Source: Collinsella tanakaei (lineage in GTDB: Bacteria > Actinomycetota > Coriobacteriia > Coriobacteriales > Coriobacteriaceae). Taken from it: 40,963 nt of DNA. Below are positions 1-8,185 of this stretch, in pieces. Made by a program: the position numbers and the translations under genes. The notes below the pieces were generated by a model that was not told where the DNA came from, did no database searches, and was given only the letters and a program-made list of their open reading frames with translations. Within the stretch, counting starts at the first letter, position 1. Each line of letters starts with the position of its first letter. The stretch covers positions 1 through 40,963 of the forward strand of contig NZ_JACJMB010000020.1 in assembly GCF_016902615.1 (NCBI RefSeq). Direction: 5' to 3'.

Positions 1-220
1 GGCAGGGGGCTGCGCCCGGGGCACGGCGTCGCAAAACGCTTGGGAAGAGGTCGCAATAGTTCATATGGCGCTTCAGCGATCCGGCGCGCGCCCGCGTCGC
101 AAATGGCGTCGCTTGCCGATGCGGCGAGCGTGGCGCCACGATGCGCGAAATGGCAGGTAATTTAGCAAATCCGCACGTAGATGCCCCCACATTGAAGCTT
201 AGGTTGAAGCTTAAGGACCT
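1..220. other. Upstream intergenic stretch, no gene recognised
   Basis: No recognisable protein or RNA was found here. Frame 1 of the + strand is open from base 1 to a TAG at 163-165, but the conceptual peptide is Arg/Ala-rich low complexity and has no family signature, so it is not called as a gene end. The only structured part is the pair of direct repeats at 192-213, listed separately. Confidence 0.4.
192..213 (+). repeat. Tandem direct repeat TTGAAGCTTA, 12-bp period
   Basis: TTGAAGCTTA occurs at 192-201 and again at 204-213, one start 12 bp after the other, about 30 bp upstream of the -35 box of the NlpC/P60 promoter. Each copy contains the palindrome AAGCTT. Two in-phase copies just upstream of a promoter are the layout expected for a dimeric activator or response regulator. 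Cell-wall hydrolase genes are often under such control (WalR, MtrA), but the sequence does not match a box I can name. Confidence 0.45.
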
Positions 221-241
221 ATGGAGGGCGCATGGAAGGAT

Positions 242-270
242 TTGGTACGTCCGTATCCGGCTGCTAGAAT
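242..270 (+). promoter_or_regulatory. Sigma-70-type promoter of the NlpC/P60 gene
   Basis: TTGGTA (242-247) and TAGAAT (265-270) are separated by exactly 17 bp. Transcription would start near 277, giving a leader of roughly 85 nt before the ATG at 361. The -10 has five consensus bases and the -35 four. Confidence 0.55.
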
Positions 271-284
271 GACCCTACCTTTGC

Positions 285-303
285 GCTCCCGTCAGACGGG
301 AGC
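285..303 (+). promoter_or_regulatory. Palindrome in the 5' leader of the NlpC/P60 gene
   Basis: GCTCCCGTC (285-293) and GACGGGAGC (295-303) are perfect reverse complements around one central base. The site lies about 10 bases into the predicted transcript. It could be a repressor operator or a mRNA-stabilising hairpin; no T-run follows, so it is not a terminator. Confidence 0.4.
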
Positions 304-360
304 ACGACCGACACGAGCGCTTCCGCGCATGCGGTGCGCACCGTTAAGGAGATGTAACCT

Positions 361-1635
361 ATGGTGCACCTTAAACGCAGCCTCTTCGCCATTCCCACCT
401 TGGGACTCGGTCTCGCGCTCACTGCGGGCCTGTGCCCCGCACCGGCGGTGGCAGAGACTTCGGCCGAGCTACAGCAGCAGCTCGATAGCGTGTCGGAGCA
501 GCTGTATTCCCTGTACTCTGCGGCTGAGCAGGCCGGTAACGACCTCGCTACCGTTACCTCGAACCTGAACGACACCAAGGCGCAGATCGAGCAGACCACC
601 GCGGATATCGCCGAGGAGGAGGCCCAGCTCGCCGCCTATCAGGATGAGCTGGGCGAGCTCGTGAGCACCCAGTACAAATCGGGTGGCAGCACGAGCATCG
701 TCACGCTGCTTCTCAGTTCGGGAAGCTTCACCGACCTCATTTCCAACCTGCACTACGCCGACAAGGCCGCCCAGCACAAGCAGGGCGTCATCACGGCCGC
801 GCGCGAGCTCAAGGACTCCCTCGAGCAGAATCGTCAGGCGCTCGAGGAGCAGAAATCCGAGCAGGAGAAGCTCGTTGCCGATCAGCAGGTGAAGACCGAG
901 GCCGCCCAGGCTGCGGCCAATGAGGCCCAGGGGTACTACAACCAGCTCTCCGATGAGCTGAAGGAGCAGATCGCTGCCGAGGAGGAGGCGGCCCGTCAGG
1001 CTGCCGAGGCCCGTGCGGCCGAGCTCGCCGCGCAGCAGGCTGCCCAGCAGGCGGCTGAGCAGCAGGAGCAGCAGGCCTCCGGCGGCGATGCATCCGGCGC
1101 GACCGACAGCGGCGACACGTCCACCACGACGGAGGAGGACACCTCATCCGACACGTCTGACGAGGTCGAGCAGCCGAGCCATGACACAGGCGCCAGCGAT
1201 GATGACGTGGACGACACGCCTGCCGGCGGCGGCTCGAATGTGAGCCCGAGCGGTCCCACCGCATCGGCGAGCAACCTCGTGGCCCGCGCCCAGTCGGTTA
1301 TCGGCTCGGGCTATTCCTACACCGGCTACAACTGGACCGGCTCCACGAGCTCCTCGTGGTTCACATGCTCCGGTCTCGTCGACTACGCGCTCGGCCTGCC
1401 GTCATGGTCCAACAGCCCCGAGTCGCTCTACGGCAAGGTGGCCTATATCACGACCGACGTCAGCCAGCTGCAGTACGGCGACCTCGTGTTCTTCGCGTCC
1501 GGCGGTCGCTGGTGCGGCCATGTGGGCATCTACATCGGCGGCGGCGAGATGATCGACTCGATTCCGGGCTCCGGCGTCGGTTACCGTACGCTCGACTACA
1601 TCGGCGGCTTCATCGGCGGCGGCCCCATCGTCTAG
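361..1635 (+). CDS. Secreted NlpC/P60 peptidoglycan hydrolase with coiled-coil N-terminus
   Basis: 424-residue exported cell-wall hydrolase, predicted to cut stem peptides as a gamma-D-Glu-diamino acid endopeptidase, the usual NlpC/P60 activity. Residues 1-31 form a signal peptide with a hydrophobic core and an AVA cleavage site. Residues about 33-240 are Gln/Glu/Ala-rich heptads, a long coiled coil like those of RipA/CwlO-type enzymes. About 240-305 is a Ser/Thr/Asp-rich linker. The catalytic domain is C-terminal: nucleophile Cys336 in FTCSGLVDYA and His387 in WCGHVGIYIGGG. The ATG is preceded by AAGGAG (346-351). The coiled coil suggests activation by a divisome partner such as FtsEX. It is transcribed alone from the promoter at 242-270. 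Family certain; exact substrate inferred. Confidence 0.93.
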   Translation: MVHLKRSLFAIPTLGLGLALTAGLCPAPAVAETSAELQQQLDSVSEQLYSLYSAAEQAGNDLATVTSNLNDTKAQIEQTTADIAEEEAQLAAYQDELGELVSTQYKSGGSTSIVTLLLSSGSFTDLISNLHYADKAAQHKQGVITAARELKDSLEQNRQALEEQKSEQEKLVADQQVKTEAAQAAANEAQGYYNQLSDELKEQIAAEEEAARQAAEARAAELAAQQAAQQAAEQQEQQASGGDASGATDSGDTSTTTEEDTSSDTSDEVEQPSHDTGASDDDVDDTPAGGGSNVSPSGPTASASNLVARAQSVIGSGYSYTGYNWTGSTSSSWFTCSGLVDYALGLPSWSNSPESLYGKVAYITTDVSQLQYGDLVFFASGGRWCGHVGIYIGGGEMIDSIPGSGVGYRTLDYIGGFIGGGPIV

Positions 1636-1692
1636 CGGGTTGCACGCGCAGGGCTGCTCATGCGGGTATGCGCCCGCGCACTGAACGGTTCG

Positions 1693-1723
1693 ACGGCCCC
1701 AGGGCATTGCGCTCTGGGGCCGT
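1693..1723 (+). terminator. Hairpin after the NlpC/P60 gene
   Basis: ACGGCCCCAG (1693-1702) pairs perfectly with CTGGGGCCGT (1714-1723), a 10-bp GC-rich stem with an 11-nt loop, 57 bases after the stop. The downstream sequence CTGGTATTG is only mildly T-rich, so termination may be partial and allow read-through into ybaK. Confidence 0.55.
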
Positions 1724-1748
1724 CTGGTATTGAGGGAGGGCGATTGCT

Positions 1749-2246
1749 GTGGCCCGCAAGGAGAAGGTGGCCAAGACGAATGCGATGCGCGAGCTCGAGC
1801 GCGCCGGCATCCCGTTCGAGGTGCGTACCTACGAGGTGGATGAAAACGACCTGTCGGGCATCCATGTGTCCGAGCAGCTGGGTGAAGATCCCGGCCAGGG
1901 GTTCAAGACGCTTGTGACCCAGGCGCCCGACGGCACGCACGTGGTGTGCTGCATTCCGGTGGCCGCAGAGCTCGACCTCAAGGCCGCGGCGCGCGCCGCC
2001 GGCTGCAAGGCGCTCTCGATGCTGCATGTCCGCGACCTGCTTCCCGCGACGGGCTATATCCGCGGCGGCTGCTCGCCGGTGGGCATGAAGAAGAAGTTCC
2101 CGACGCTGATCGATGAGCGTTGCATGCACTACGACCAGATCTTTATCTCCGGTGGTAAGCGGGGCATACAATTGATGCTCGCCCCGCGCGACCTGATCGA
2201 CCACACGGGGGCGACCGTTGCCTCCATCTGTGCGGAAAGGGCGTGA
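1749..2246 (+). CDS. ybaK: Cys-tRNA(Pro)/Cys-tRNA(Cys) deacylase, YbaK family
   Basis: 165-residue trans-editing enzyme that hydrolyses Cys wrongly attached to tRNA(Pro). Length matches the family (about 155-165). Family-typical segments are visible: FKTLV near residue 55 with the conserved Lys, and YIRGGCSPVGMKKKFP near 100-115, the glycine-rich loop with paired Lys. The start is GTG at 1749, 8 bases after GAGGGAGGG; no better ATG exists upstream in frame. It ends 1 base before the murJ ATG at 2248, so the two are probably co-transcribed. Soluble, cytoplasmic. Confidence 0.9.
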   Translation: MARKEKVAKTNAMRELERAGIPFEVRTYEVDENDLSGIHVSEQLGEDPGQGFKTLVTQAPDGTHVVCCIPVAAELDLKAAARAAGCKALSMLHVRDLLPATGYIRGGCSPVGMKKKFPTLIDERCMHYDQIFISGGKRGIQLMLAPRDLIDHTGATVASICAERA

Positions 2247-2247
2247 G

Positions 2248-4527
2248 ATGCGCATGACTGACGAGGAGTACCCGAGCCGTCCCGCCGGCGCTCACTTCAA
2301 GGCGGCTCCCGATACGGTCCCGGCGCCCGTTCCGACGCCTGCCCATGCGGCGACCCCGGCGTCCGAAGGCGAGGCACCGCTCGCGACCGCGTCTTCGTCG
2401 GCCGCAGCGGCGCCGGCCCATGCGGCGGCTGCCGGCGCGCACGCGGCGACGCCCGATCCCGTCGAGGTGCCGTCTTTCGCCCGCGCTACGGCCCCCGTGT
2501 CCGATGCGGCGCCGGCACCGGTTGCCCCGTCTGCGCCTGCTGCTTCGAATCCGCAGGCAGGTGCTCCTACCCGGCTTCCCGCGCCAGATGAGACCACGGC
2601 GTTTCTCATCTCTGCCGGCGTGGACCCGGCGCGCTTGGCCGCACCCGGCCGCCAGGCGCCGGTCCCGCACCCGTCGGCGGACGAGACGGCGGCCTTCATG
2701 GTCGCCGCCCAGTATGACTCCGTGTCGTTTGCGGGCTATACGTCCGTGCGCCCCGACGAGACCGCGCAGTTCGCGCTGACCGAGGCCCAGGCGACCGACG
2801 GGTGGGACGCCGACCCCTTCGACGCGGCGCCGGTGGCACCCATCGAGACCGAGCGCGAGGAGGCATTCGTCCCCGCCGCCATCACGGTCGATGACGCTGA
2901 GCAGATCGGGCAGATCGAGGAGGTCGAGGAGCTCGAGGAAGCGAGCGCCGAGGACGTCGGCAAGTCGGCCGCGCTCATGAGCGGTCTGGTCATCGTGAGC
3001 CGCATCACCGGCTTCTTCCGCACCTGGGCGCAAGCCTATGGCATGGGCACGACGCTCGTGGCGAGCGCCTTCACGGTGGCGAACAACCTGCCCAACGCCC
3101 TCTACGAGCTCGTGATGGGTGGCATGCTCGTCACGGCGTTTCTTCCGGTCTACGTTTCGACGAAGAAGAAGGCGGGCCGCGCCGGCGCGTGCGCCTACGC
3201 GTCGAACCTGCTGTCGCTCGTGACGCTGCTCATGGGCGCGCTGTCGGTCATATCGTTTATCTTCGCCGGGCAGATCATTTGGACGCAGGCGTTCAACGCG
3301 TCGTCGGAGTTCGACTTCGACCTCGCCACGTACTTCTTCCGGTTCTTCGCCATCGAGATCGTGCTGTACGCGCTCTCGTCGGTCATATCGAGCATCCTGA
3401 ACGCCGAGCGCGACTACTTCTGGTCGACGGCGGCGCCCATCGCCAACAACATCGTCATCACGGTGGCGTTTTTCCTCTACGGCATGCTTGCCGATACGAA
3501 CCCGACCGCAGCCATCCTCGTGCTGGCCATCTCGAACCCGCTCGGCGTACTCGTGCAGGTGCTCATGCAGGTGCCCTCGCTGAAGCGGCACGGCGTGCAT
3601 CTGACCCCGCGCATCGACATCCACGACCCGCTCATCCGCGAGACGCTCTCCATCGGTATCCCGACGCTCGTCGTGACCGTCGTGTCGTTTGCCACGACCT
3701 CGGTGCAGAGCAGCTGCGCGCTGTCGGTCAACCCGAGCGGCGCCTCGATCACCTATTACGCGCGCATCTGGTACATCCTGCCGTACTCGGTGTTCGCGAT
3801 CCCCATCACGACGGCCATGTTCACCGAGCTCTCGTCGTTCGTGGCGGGCGGCAAGCTCAAGGAGTTCGTGCGCGGCCTTGCGAACGGCTCGGGCCAGATC
3901 CTGTTCCTGCTCATCCCGTTCGCGCTCTACCTCATCGTCTTCTCGCCCTGCCTGTCGAACATCCTGCGCGGCGGCCAGATGTCGGCCGAGGACGTGGATA
4001 TCCTGGCGACCTACATCGCCTGGTTGTCCATCTCGCTGCCCGGATACGGCCTGTGCACCTATCTGCAGAAGGCGTGCTCGAGCCTGCGCAAGATGAAGCT
4101 GTTCGCCGTGGCCGAATGCATCGCCGGCGCCATCCAGATCGCCATCTGCCTCGTGTTCACGCCGATTTTCGGCTTCAACGTCGTCGGCTTCAGCTCGACG
4201 TTCTTCTTCGTGTCGATTGACGCGGTGACCCTGTTGTTCCTGCGCCATGAGCTCGGGCACATCGGCTTCAAGTCGATGGCGGTCTCGGGCGTCCGCGCGC
4301 TGGCCCTCGGTGCCGCCGGCGCCGCCGTGGGCGCAGCGATCCTGTTCGCCCTGCAGACGTTCGCGGGCCCGCTGGGGGGTGGCGGCATGCTGCGCGCACT
4401 GCTGTACGCCTTCGCCGGCGGCATCCCCGCGCTCATCGTCACCTTCGGCATCGCCATCAAGCTGAACCTGCCCGAGGTGTCGTTCATCCGCTCGATGCTC
4501 GGGCGCTTTCTGCCCGCCCGCGGCTAG
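2248..4527 (+). CDS. murJ: Lipid II flippase MurJ (MviN) with about 235-residue N-terminal extension
   Basis: 759-residue membrane protein that moves lipid-linked peptidoglycan precursor across the membrane. The start is ATG 2248, with a GGAAAGG site 7 bases upstream; an in-frame TTG at 2218 would overlap ybaK and is less likely. Residues about 236-759 are the MviN core, starting near KSAALMSGLVIVSRITGF, with some 14 hydrophobic helices and the usual length (510-550). The first 235 residues are Ala/Pro-rich, acidic near the end and probably disordered and cytoplasmic. They carry the short motif D-E-T-x-x-F three times: residues 114-119, 145-150 and 170-175. Mycobacterial MurJ also has a long cytoplasmic part regulated by Thr phosphorylation and FHA binding, though at the C-terminus. 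Core function secure; role of the extension unknown. Confidence 0.93.
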   Translation: MRMTDEEYPSRPAGAHFKAAPDTVPAPVPTPAHAATPASEGEAPLATASSSAAAAPAHAAAAGAHAATPDPVEVPSFARATAPVSDAAPAPVAPSAPAASNPQAGAPTRLPAPDETTAFLISAGVDPARLAAPGRQAPVPHPSADETAAFMVAAQYDSVSFAGYTSVRPDETAQFALTEAQATDGWDADPFDAAPVAPIETEREEAFVPAAITVDDAEQIGQIEEVEELEEASAEDVGKSAALMSGLVIVSRITGFFRTWAQAYGMGTTLVASAFTVANNLPNALYELVMGGMLVTAFLPVYVSTKKKAGRAGACAYASNLLSLVTLLMGALSVISFIFAGQIIWTQAFNASSEFDFDLATYFFRFFAIEIVLYALSSVISSILNAERDYFWSTAAPIANNIVITVAFFLYGMLADTNPTAAILVLAISNPLGVLVQVLMQVPSLKRHGVHLTPRIDIHDPLIRETLSIGIPTLVVTVVSFATTSVQSSCALSVNPSGASITYYARIWYILPYSVFAIPITTAMFTELSSFVAGGKLKEFVRGLANGSGQILFLLIPFALYLIVFSPCLSNILRGGQMSAEDVDILATYIAWLSISLPGYGLCTYLQKACSSLRKMKLFAVAECIAGAIQIAICLVFTPIFGFNVVGFSSTFFFVSIDAVTLLFLRHELGHIGFKSMAVSGVRALALGAAGAAVGAAILFALQTFAGPLGGGGMLRALLYAFAGGIPALIVTFGIAIKLNLPEVSFIRSMLGRFLPARG

Positions 4528-4546
4528 ATTGAGGAGTTGATCGTCC

Positions 4547-5731
4547 ATGAACCGCAGCCCTGAGGAGCGCCGCGTCGCCGAGATCATGGCCGAGCGTACC
4601 GGCACGTGCGCCGATGACTGGTACCTGGTCTATCGCGCCCGCCACGGCATGCTCGTGGCGCTCGAAGCCGTCCGCGAGGAGCTGGGGGAGGGCCACGTGG
4701 TGACGCAGCTGCTCACCTGCTGCACCGCCGTCGATCCCATCCTGGCCGCGGGTCTCGAGCCGGTCTATGCGGAGATCTCGCGCTGTGCCGCCTCGATCTG
4801 CCCGGAGAAGCTCGAGATGCCCGCGAGGACCCGGGCGGTCATGCTGCAGCACACCTACGGCATCGTGGACGAGCGCGACAGCGCCCTGCTTGCCGAGAAG
4901 GCGCATGCCGCGGGGGCGCTTGTGATCGAGGACTGCGCCCACGGTCTGGGGCGCATGGCGCGCACGGCGGGTGGGCGCGCCGTGGCCGATATCTCGGTGC
5001 ATTCGTTCGGCGTCGAGAAGATGCTGCATACGCAGTTCGGCGGTGCGATCTGGGTGAACCCGGACGCTTCGTTTGCCTCGGTGCGCTCGCGCATCCGACA
5101 GCGCATGGAGGCGCTGCCCGTCGCAGGCTCTCACCTGACGTCGCTTACGCGCACGTTCGTGTTCTGGAACCGCGTGTACAACCACCTGCCGCACGGCATG
5201 GCGCGCGCCCTGCGCCAGACGCTCACGGCCGTGGGGCTGTTCGAGCCCGCGGTCTCAGACGAGGAGCGCCGCGGCGCGGTCTCGCATGAGCCCCTGCGCC
5301 CGAGCTCCGAGATCTGCCAGCGCGTGATCGATGCGTTCGCGGCGCTCGATGGCGATATGCGCACGCGCGCCGAGGCGACGGCGACCTACGCCGCCGAGCT
5401 TGCGGACGTGCCCGGCGTCGAGCTGTTCAGCAGCGGCTGCACCGATCCCGCCCAGCCCCTGCTGAAGTTCCCCATCCTCGTCGGCGACCGGCAGACGGCC
5501 GACCGCATCACCGAAGAGGTGTGCGCGGCGGGTTACTACACCTCCACGTGGTACCGCCCCTACTTAGGCCCGGGCGTGCTCGACGAGGCGGCTTACCGGG
5601 TGCCCGCCGACACGCGCTCGATTCCCTCGTGCATGAGGATCATCGACACGGTGGCGACCCTGCCGACCGATCAGGGCGAGGCGGGTGCGCGCGCGGTGGC
5701 CGCCATCGTGCGCCGCGTGGTCTCTTCATAG
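4547..5731 (+). CDS. DegT/DnrJ/EryC1/StrS-type PLP-dependent enzyme
   Basis: 394-residue fold-type-I PLP protein resembling sugar/amino-sugar aminotransferases. VIEDCAHGLG around residues 125-134 holds the Asp that contacts the pyridine nitrogen. HSFGVEKMLHTQFGGA contains the presumed Schiff-base Lys158, matching the family pattern SF-x3-K followed by a glycine pair. The ATG is preceded by GAGGAG with a 10-base gap and follows murJ by 19 bases. Placement between a lipid II flippase and a FemAB/ATP-grasp pair suggests work on an envelope precursor or glycan. No sugar-nucleotide genes are beside it, so the substrate is open. Several consensus positions around Lys158 differ (FGG instead of GEGG). 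Confidence 0.8.
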   Translation: MNRSPEERRVAEIMAERTGTCADDWYLVYRARHGMLVALEAVREELGEGHVVTQLLTCCTAVDPILAAGLEPVYAEISRCAASICPEKLEMPARTRAVMLQHTYGIVDERDSALLAEKAHAAGALVIEDCAHGLGRMARTAGGRAVADISVHSFGVEKMLHTQFGGAIWVNPDASFASVRSRIRQRMEALPVAGSHLTSLTRTFVFWNRVYNHLPHGMARALRQTLTAVGLFEPAVSDEERRGAVSHEPLRPSSEICQRVIDAFAALDGDMRTRAEATATYAAELADVPGVELFSSGCTDPAQPLLKFPILVGDRQTADRITEEVCAAGYYTSTWYRPYLGPGVLDEAAYRVPADTRSIPSCMRIIDTVATLPTDQGEAGARAVAAIVRRVVSS

Positions 5732-5762
5732 ATTGGCGCGCCCAGGCGTCGCCCGCACGGGC

Positions 5763-5790
5763 TTGCGATACCATTGACTGCTGGTATATG
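5763..5790 (+). promoter_or_regulatory. Possible promoter with an embedded inverted repeat before the FemAB gene
   Basis: TTGCGA (5763-5768) and TATATG (5785-5790) are 16 bp apart. Inside this lies ATACCA (5768-5773), 8 bp, then TGGTAT (5782-5787), a perfect 6-bp inverted repeat covering the spacer and touching both boxes. This is where a dimeric repressor would block RNA polymerase. The gap of about 150 bp between the DegT gene and the FemAB gene makes a separate promoter reasonable. Confidence 0.35.
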
Positions 5791-5880
5791 AGAGGTGGGG
5801 GTACCGCGTGCGGGCACGGATGCGCCCGGTTGCCGGCGGGTCCCCTGAGGCCGGATACGAGAGATGAGGAGCGCGACGCG

Positions 5881-6897
5881 ATGCAGGTTCACGAGCTCTC
5901 GCGCACGGAATATGAGATCGGCATCGGCGGTCTCGACGTCAACGTGCCCATCGAGCAGCTGCCGGTGTGGCAGGACTATGAGGCGACGATCCCCGGACGC
6001 TCGCCATGGGGCTTCGCCGTCATCTGCGAGGGCGACGATATGCTCGCGTTCGTGTCGTTCGTGCAGTACGAGACGCACGGCTACCGCTATCTGCGCGCGC
6101 ACCACGGGCCGGTGTGGACGGTCGAGCCGACGCCCGAGCTGGAAGCCGCGGCGCTCGATGAGCTCGCGGCGTTCGTGCGCAAGCGCGATAGGCATCAGGT
6201 CTTCATGCGCCTGGCGGTCAAGCACGAGCTGCCCATCACGAGTCCCTGCCTGTCGACGCTGCCCTACGACACCACCGTCATCATCGACACCACGGGCGGC
6301 GATGAGGCCATTCTCTCCCGCATGAAGCAGCGCGGCCGCCGCGACGTGCGCAAGGCGCTGCGCGAGTGCGAGCTGACGTTTTCCGATGAGACCGAGCGCG
6401 CCATCGAGTCGTTCGACGAGTACTACGAGATCATGGTCGAGACCGCCGAGCGCGATGGCTTCACGCCCTCGCCCGCCGAGGACTACCGCAACATGCTGCG
6501 CATCCTCGGGCACGACCACTGCCGCCTGTTCGCCGGGCGCGACGGCGACCGCGTGATCACCTGGACCATCGCCACCATCTCCGGCACGCGCGCCACGCGC
6601 TACTACGGCGCCTCCCGCTCCGGCGCGGCGCGCAACCTCGCGACCGACCGCCTGATCTACTTTGAGTGCTGCGAGCTCGGGCGCGCCGGCATCACCGAGT
6701 ACGACCAGATGGGCATCGGCAGCGAGTTCCAGCCCGCGACGATGGGCCTCAACACGTTCAAGACGAAGTTCGCCAAGGACGGCGTGCGCATGATCGCACC
6801 CGACCGCGACGTTTCCATCAAGAAGGCGTTCTACCGCGCGCTCCAGACGGCGAAGTCACTCCGCGCGCGCCTCCGCTCCGCCCGACACGACCAGTAG
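5881..6897 (+). CDS. FemAB/FemX-type peptidyltransferase (aminoacyl-tRNA dependent)
   Basis: 338-residue protein of the FemABX family, which adds amino acids from aminoacyl-tRNA to the third-position side chain of lipid II stem peptides. The start is ATG 5881 with AGGAG (5867-5871) 9 bases upstream; longer in-frame readings run back into the DegT gene and are artefacts. Two GNAT-like halves are visible. RRDVRKALRE near 155-165 is the typical basic segment of the family, and the second half contains TRYYGASRSGAARN and MGIGSEF. There is no long coiled-coil hairpin between the halves, so it resembles the short FemX type (about 335 residues) rather than FemA/FemB. The gene is 11 bases from the ATP-grasp gene. 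The amino acid donor cannot be read from sequence. Confidence 0.85.
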   Translation: MQVHELSRTEYEIGIGGLDVNVPIEQLPVWQDYEATIPGRSPWGFAVICEGDDMLAFVSFVQYETHGYRYLRAHHGPVWTVEPTPELEAAALDELAAFVRKRDRHQVFMRLAVKHELPITSPCLSTLPYDTTVIIDTTGGDEAILSRMKQRGRRDVRKALRECELTFSDETERAIESFDEYYEIMVETAERDGFTPSPAEDYRNMLRILGHDHCRLFAGRDGDRVITWTIATISGTRATRYYGASRSGAARNLATDRLIYFECCELGRAGITEYDQMGIGSEFQPATMGLNTFKTKFAKDGVRMIAPDRDVSIKKAFYRALQTAKSLRARLRSARHDQ

Positions 6898-6908
6898 GGG
6901 TATCCACC

Positions 6909-8183
6909 ATGACGGCTCACTCCCGTACCATTTCCGCATCTGAGCTCTCCGACCGCCTGGCTCCCGTGGCGCTCGGCGGCGAGATCATGTCCTATTCTTT
7001 CGCCCGCTGCTTCTATGAGGCGTACGGGGTGAAGACGATCGTCGTCTCCGCCGTCGACGTGCGCGTGACGTCGTCGAGCCGTCTCACCGACTATCGCGTG
7101 GTGCCGGCGATGGGCGAGGGCGAGGACGCCATCATGGACTACCTGCGGCACCTGGGCGCTGAGCTCGCCGCCGCGGGCAAGGTCCCCATCATCTTCGGCA
7201 GCGCCGACTGGCATGCCCGCATCCTCTCCTCCCACAAGGAGGAGCTCTCGCAGTGGTTCGCCGTGCCCTACAACGATTTCGAGCTGCTCGACGAGATTAC
7301 GCAGAAGGAGCGTTTCTACGAGATCTGCGAGGAGCTCGGCATCGACTATCCCCGTACCTGGACGTTCGACTGCGCCGATTCCAACGTGGAGATCGACGCC
7401 GACGCCTTCACCTATCCGCTGATCGCGAAGCCCTCGAACTCCGCGCGCTACGACCTCATGGACTTCCCCGGCAAGGAGAAGGTCTATGAGGTGAAGAGCG
7501 CCGAGGAGCTCACGCGCGTCTTCGACCTGCTGCGCGGCGCCGGCTACGATCGCGAGCTCGTCGTGCAGGATTTCATCCCGGGCGATGACGCCGCCATCCG
7601 TTCGCTCACGACGTTTTCCGACGCCACGGGTGAGGTCCGCGTCGTGTCGGGCGGCCGCGTCGTTCTGCAGGACCACTCGCCGGCTCGCATCGGCAACCCC
7701 ATGTGCATCCTGCCGGAGCGCGTGGAGCCCATCATCGAGGCGGCGAAGCGCTTCTGCGCCCATGTGGGCTACCGCGGATTCGGCAACTTCGACATCAAGT
7801 ACGACGCGCGCGACGGCAAATACAAGTTCTTCGAGATCAACACCCGTCCGGGGCGCAATACCTACTACGTGGCCCAGGGCGGCGCGAACATCGCCAAGCT
7901 GCTCGTGGACGAGTACATCCTGGAGGCGAAGATTCCCTACCAGGAGGCCTACGGCGACGTGCTCTACACCTGCGTGCCCGCGCGCGTGATCGAGCGCTCC
8001 GTGCCCGACCCGGCCCTGCGCGAGCAGGTGCTGGCGATGTACCGCGCGCACAAGACGGACTACCCGTATGACTGGCGCGGCGACACGCTCGCGCACAAGC
8101 TGTGGGCTTGGGTCACCTACCTGCACCAGATCGAGAAGTTCAAGCGCTACGTGGGCGACGTGCGTCGCGAGGACGCACGTTAG
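6909..8183 (+). CDS. ATP-grasp carboxylate-amine ligase, possibly D-aspartate ligase-like
   Basis: 424-residue ATP-grasp enzyme that would activate a carboxylate as acyl phosphate and couple it to an amine. ATP-grasp signatures: LIAKPSNS (residues about 174-181) with the nucleotide-binding Lys, VVQDFIPGDD (adenine/ribose region), and FDIKYDARDGKYKFFEINTR with the metal-binding Glu and Asn. The start is ATG 6909, preceded by a weak AGGGG; upstream in-frame sequence overlaps the FemAB gene. Length and position next to FemAB fit D-aspartate ligases such as enterococcal Asl(fm), which add a D-Asp branch to the precursor peptide, but other ligases share this fold. Role in cross-bridge synthesis is an inference from context. 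Confidence 0.72.
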   Translation: MTAHSRTISASELSDRLAPVALGGEIMSYSFARCFYEAYGVKTIVVSAVDVRVTSSSRLTDYRVVPAMGEGEDAIMDYLRHLGAELAAAGKVPIIFGSADWHARILSSHKEELSQWFAVPYNDFELLDEITQKERFYEICEELGIDYPRTWTFDCADSNVEIDADAFTYPLIAKPSNSARYDLMDFPGKEKVYEVKSAEELTRVFDLLRGAGYDRELVVQDFIPGDDAAIRSLTTFSDATGEVRVVSGGRVVLQDHSPARIGNPMCILPERVEPIIEAAKRFCAHVGYRGFGNFDIKYDARDGKYKFFEINTRPGRNTYYVAQGGANIAKLLVDEYILEAKIPYQEAYGDVLYTCVPARVIERSVPDPALREQVLAMYRAHKTDYPYDWRGDTLAHKLWAWVTYLHQIEKFKRYVGDVRREDAR

Positions 8184-8185
8184 GC

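Noticed and set aside
1-165. Frame open from the window start to a TAG at 163-165, possibly the end of an upstream gene
   Set aside because: Arg/Ala-rich reading with no recognisable C-terminal domain; 54 codons without a stop are common by chance at this GC content.
185-360. c-di-AMP (ydaO-type) riboswitch before the NlpC/P60 gene, as found in other actinobacteria
   Set aside because: The conserved ydaO sequence blocks are not visible in this short leader; only a simple palindrome is present.
2143-4605. An 820-codon open frame on the - strand opposite murJ
   Set aside because: It is a GC-rich shadow of murJ: Arg/Glu/His-rich, no family signature, and murJ on the + strand is unmistakable.
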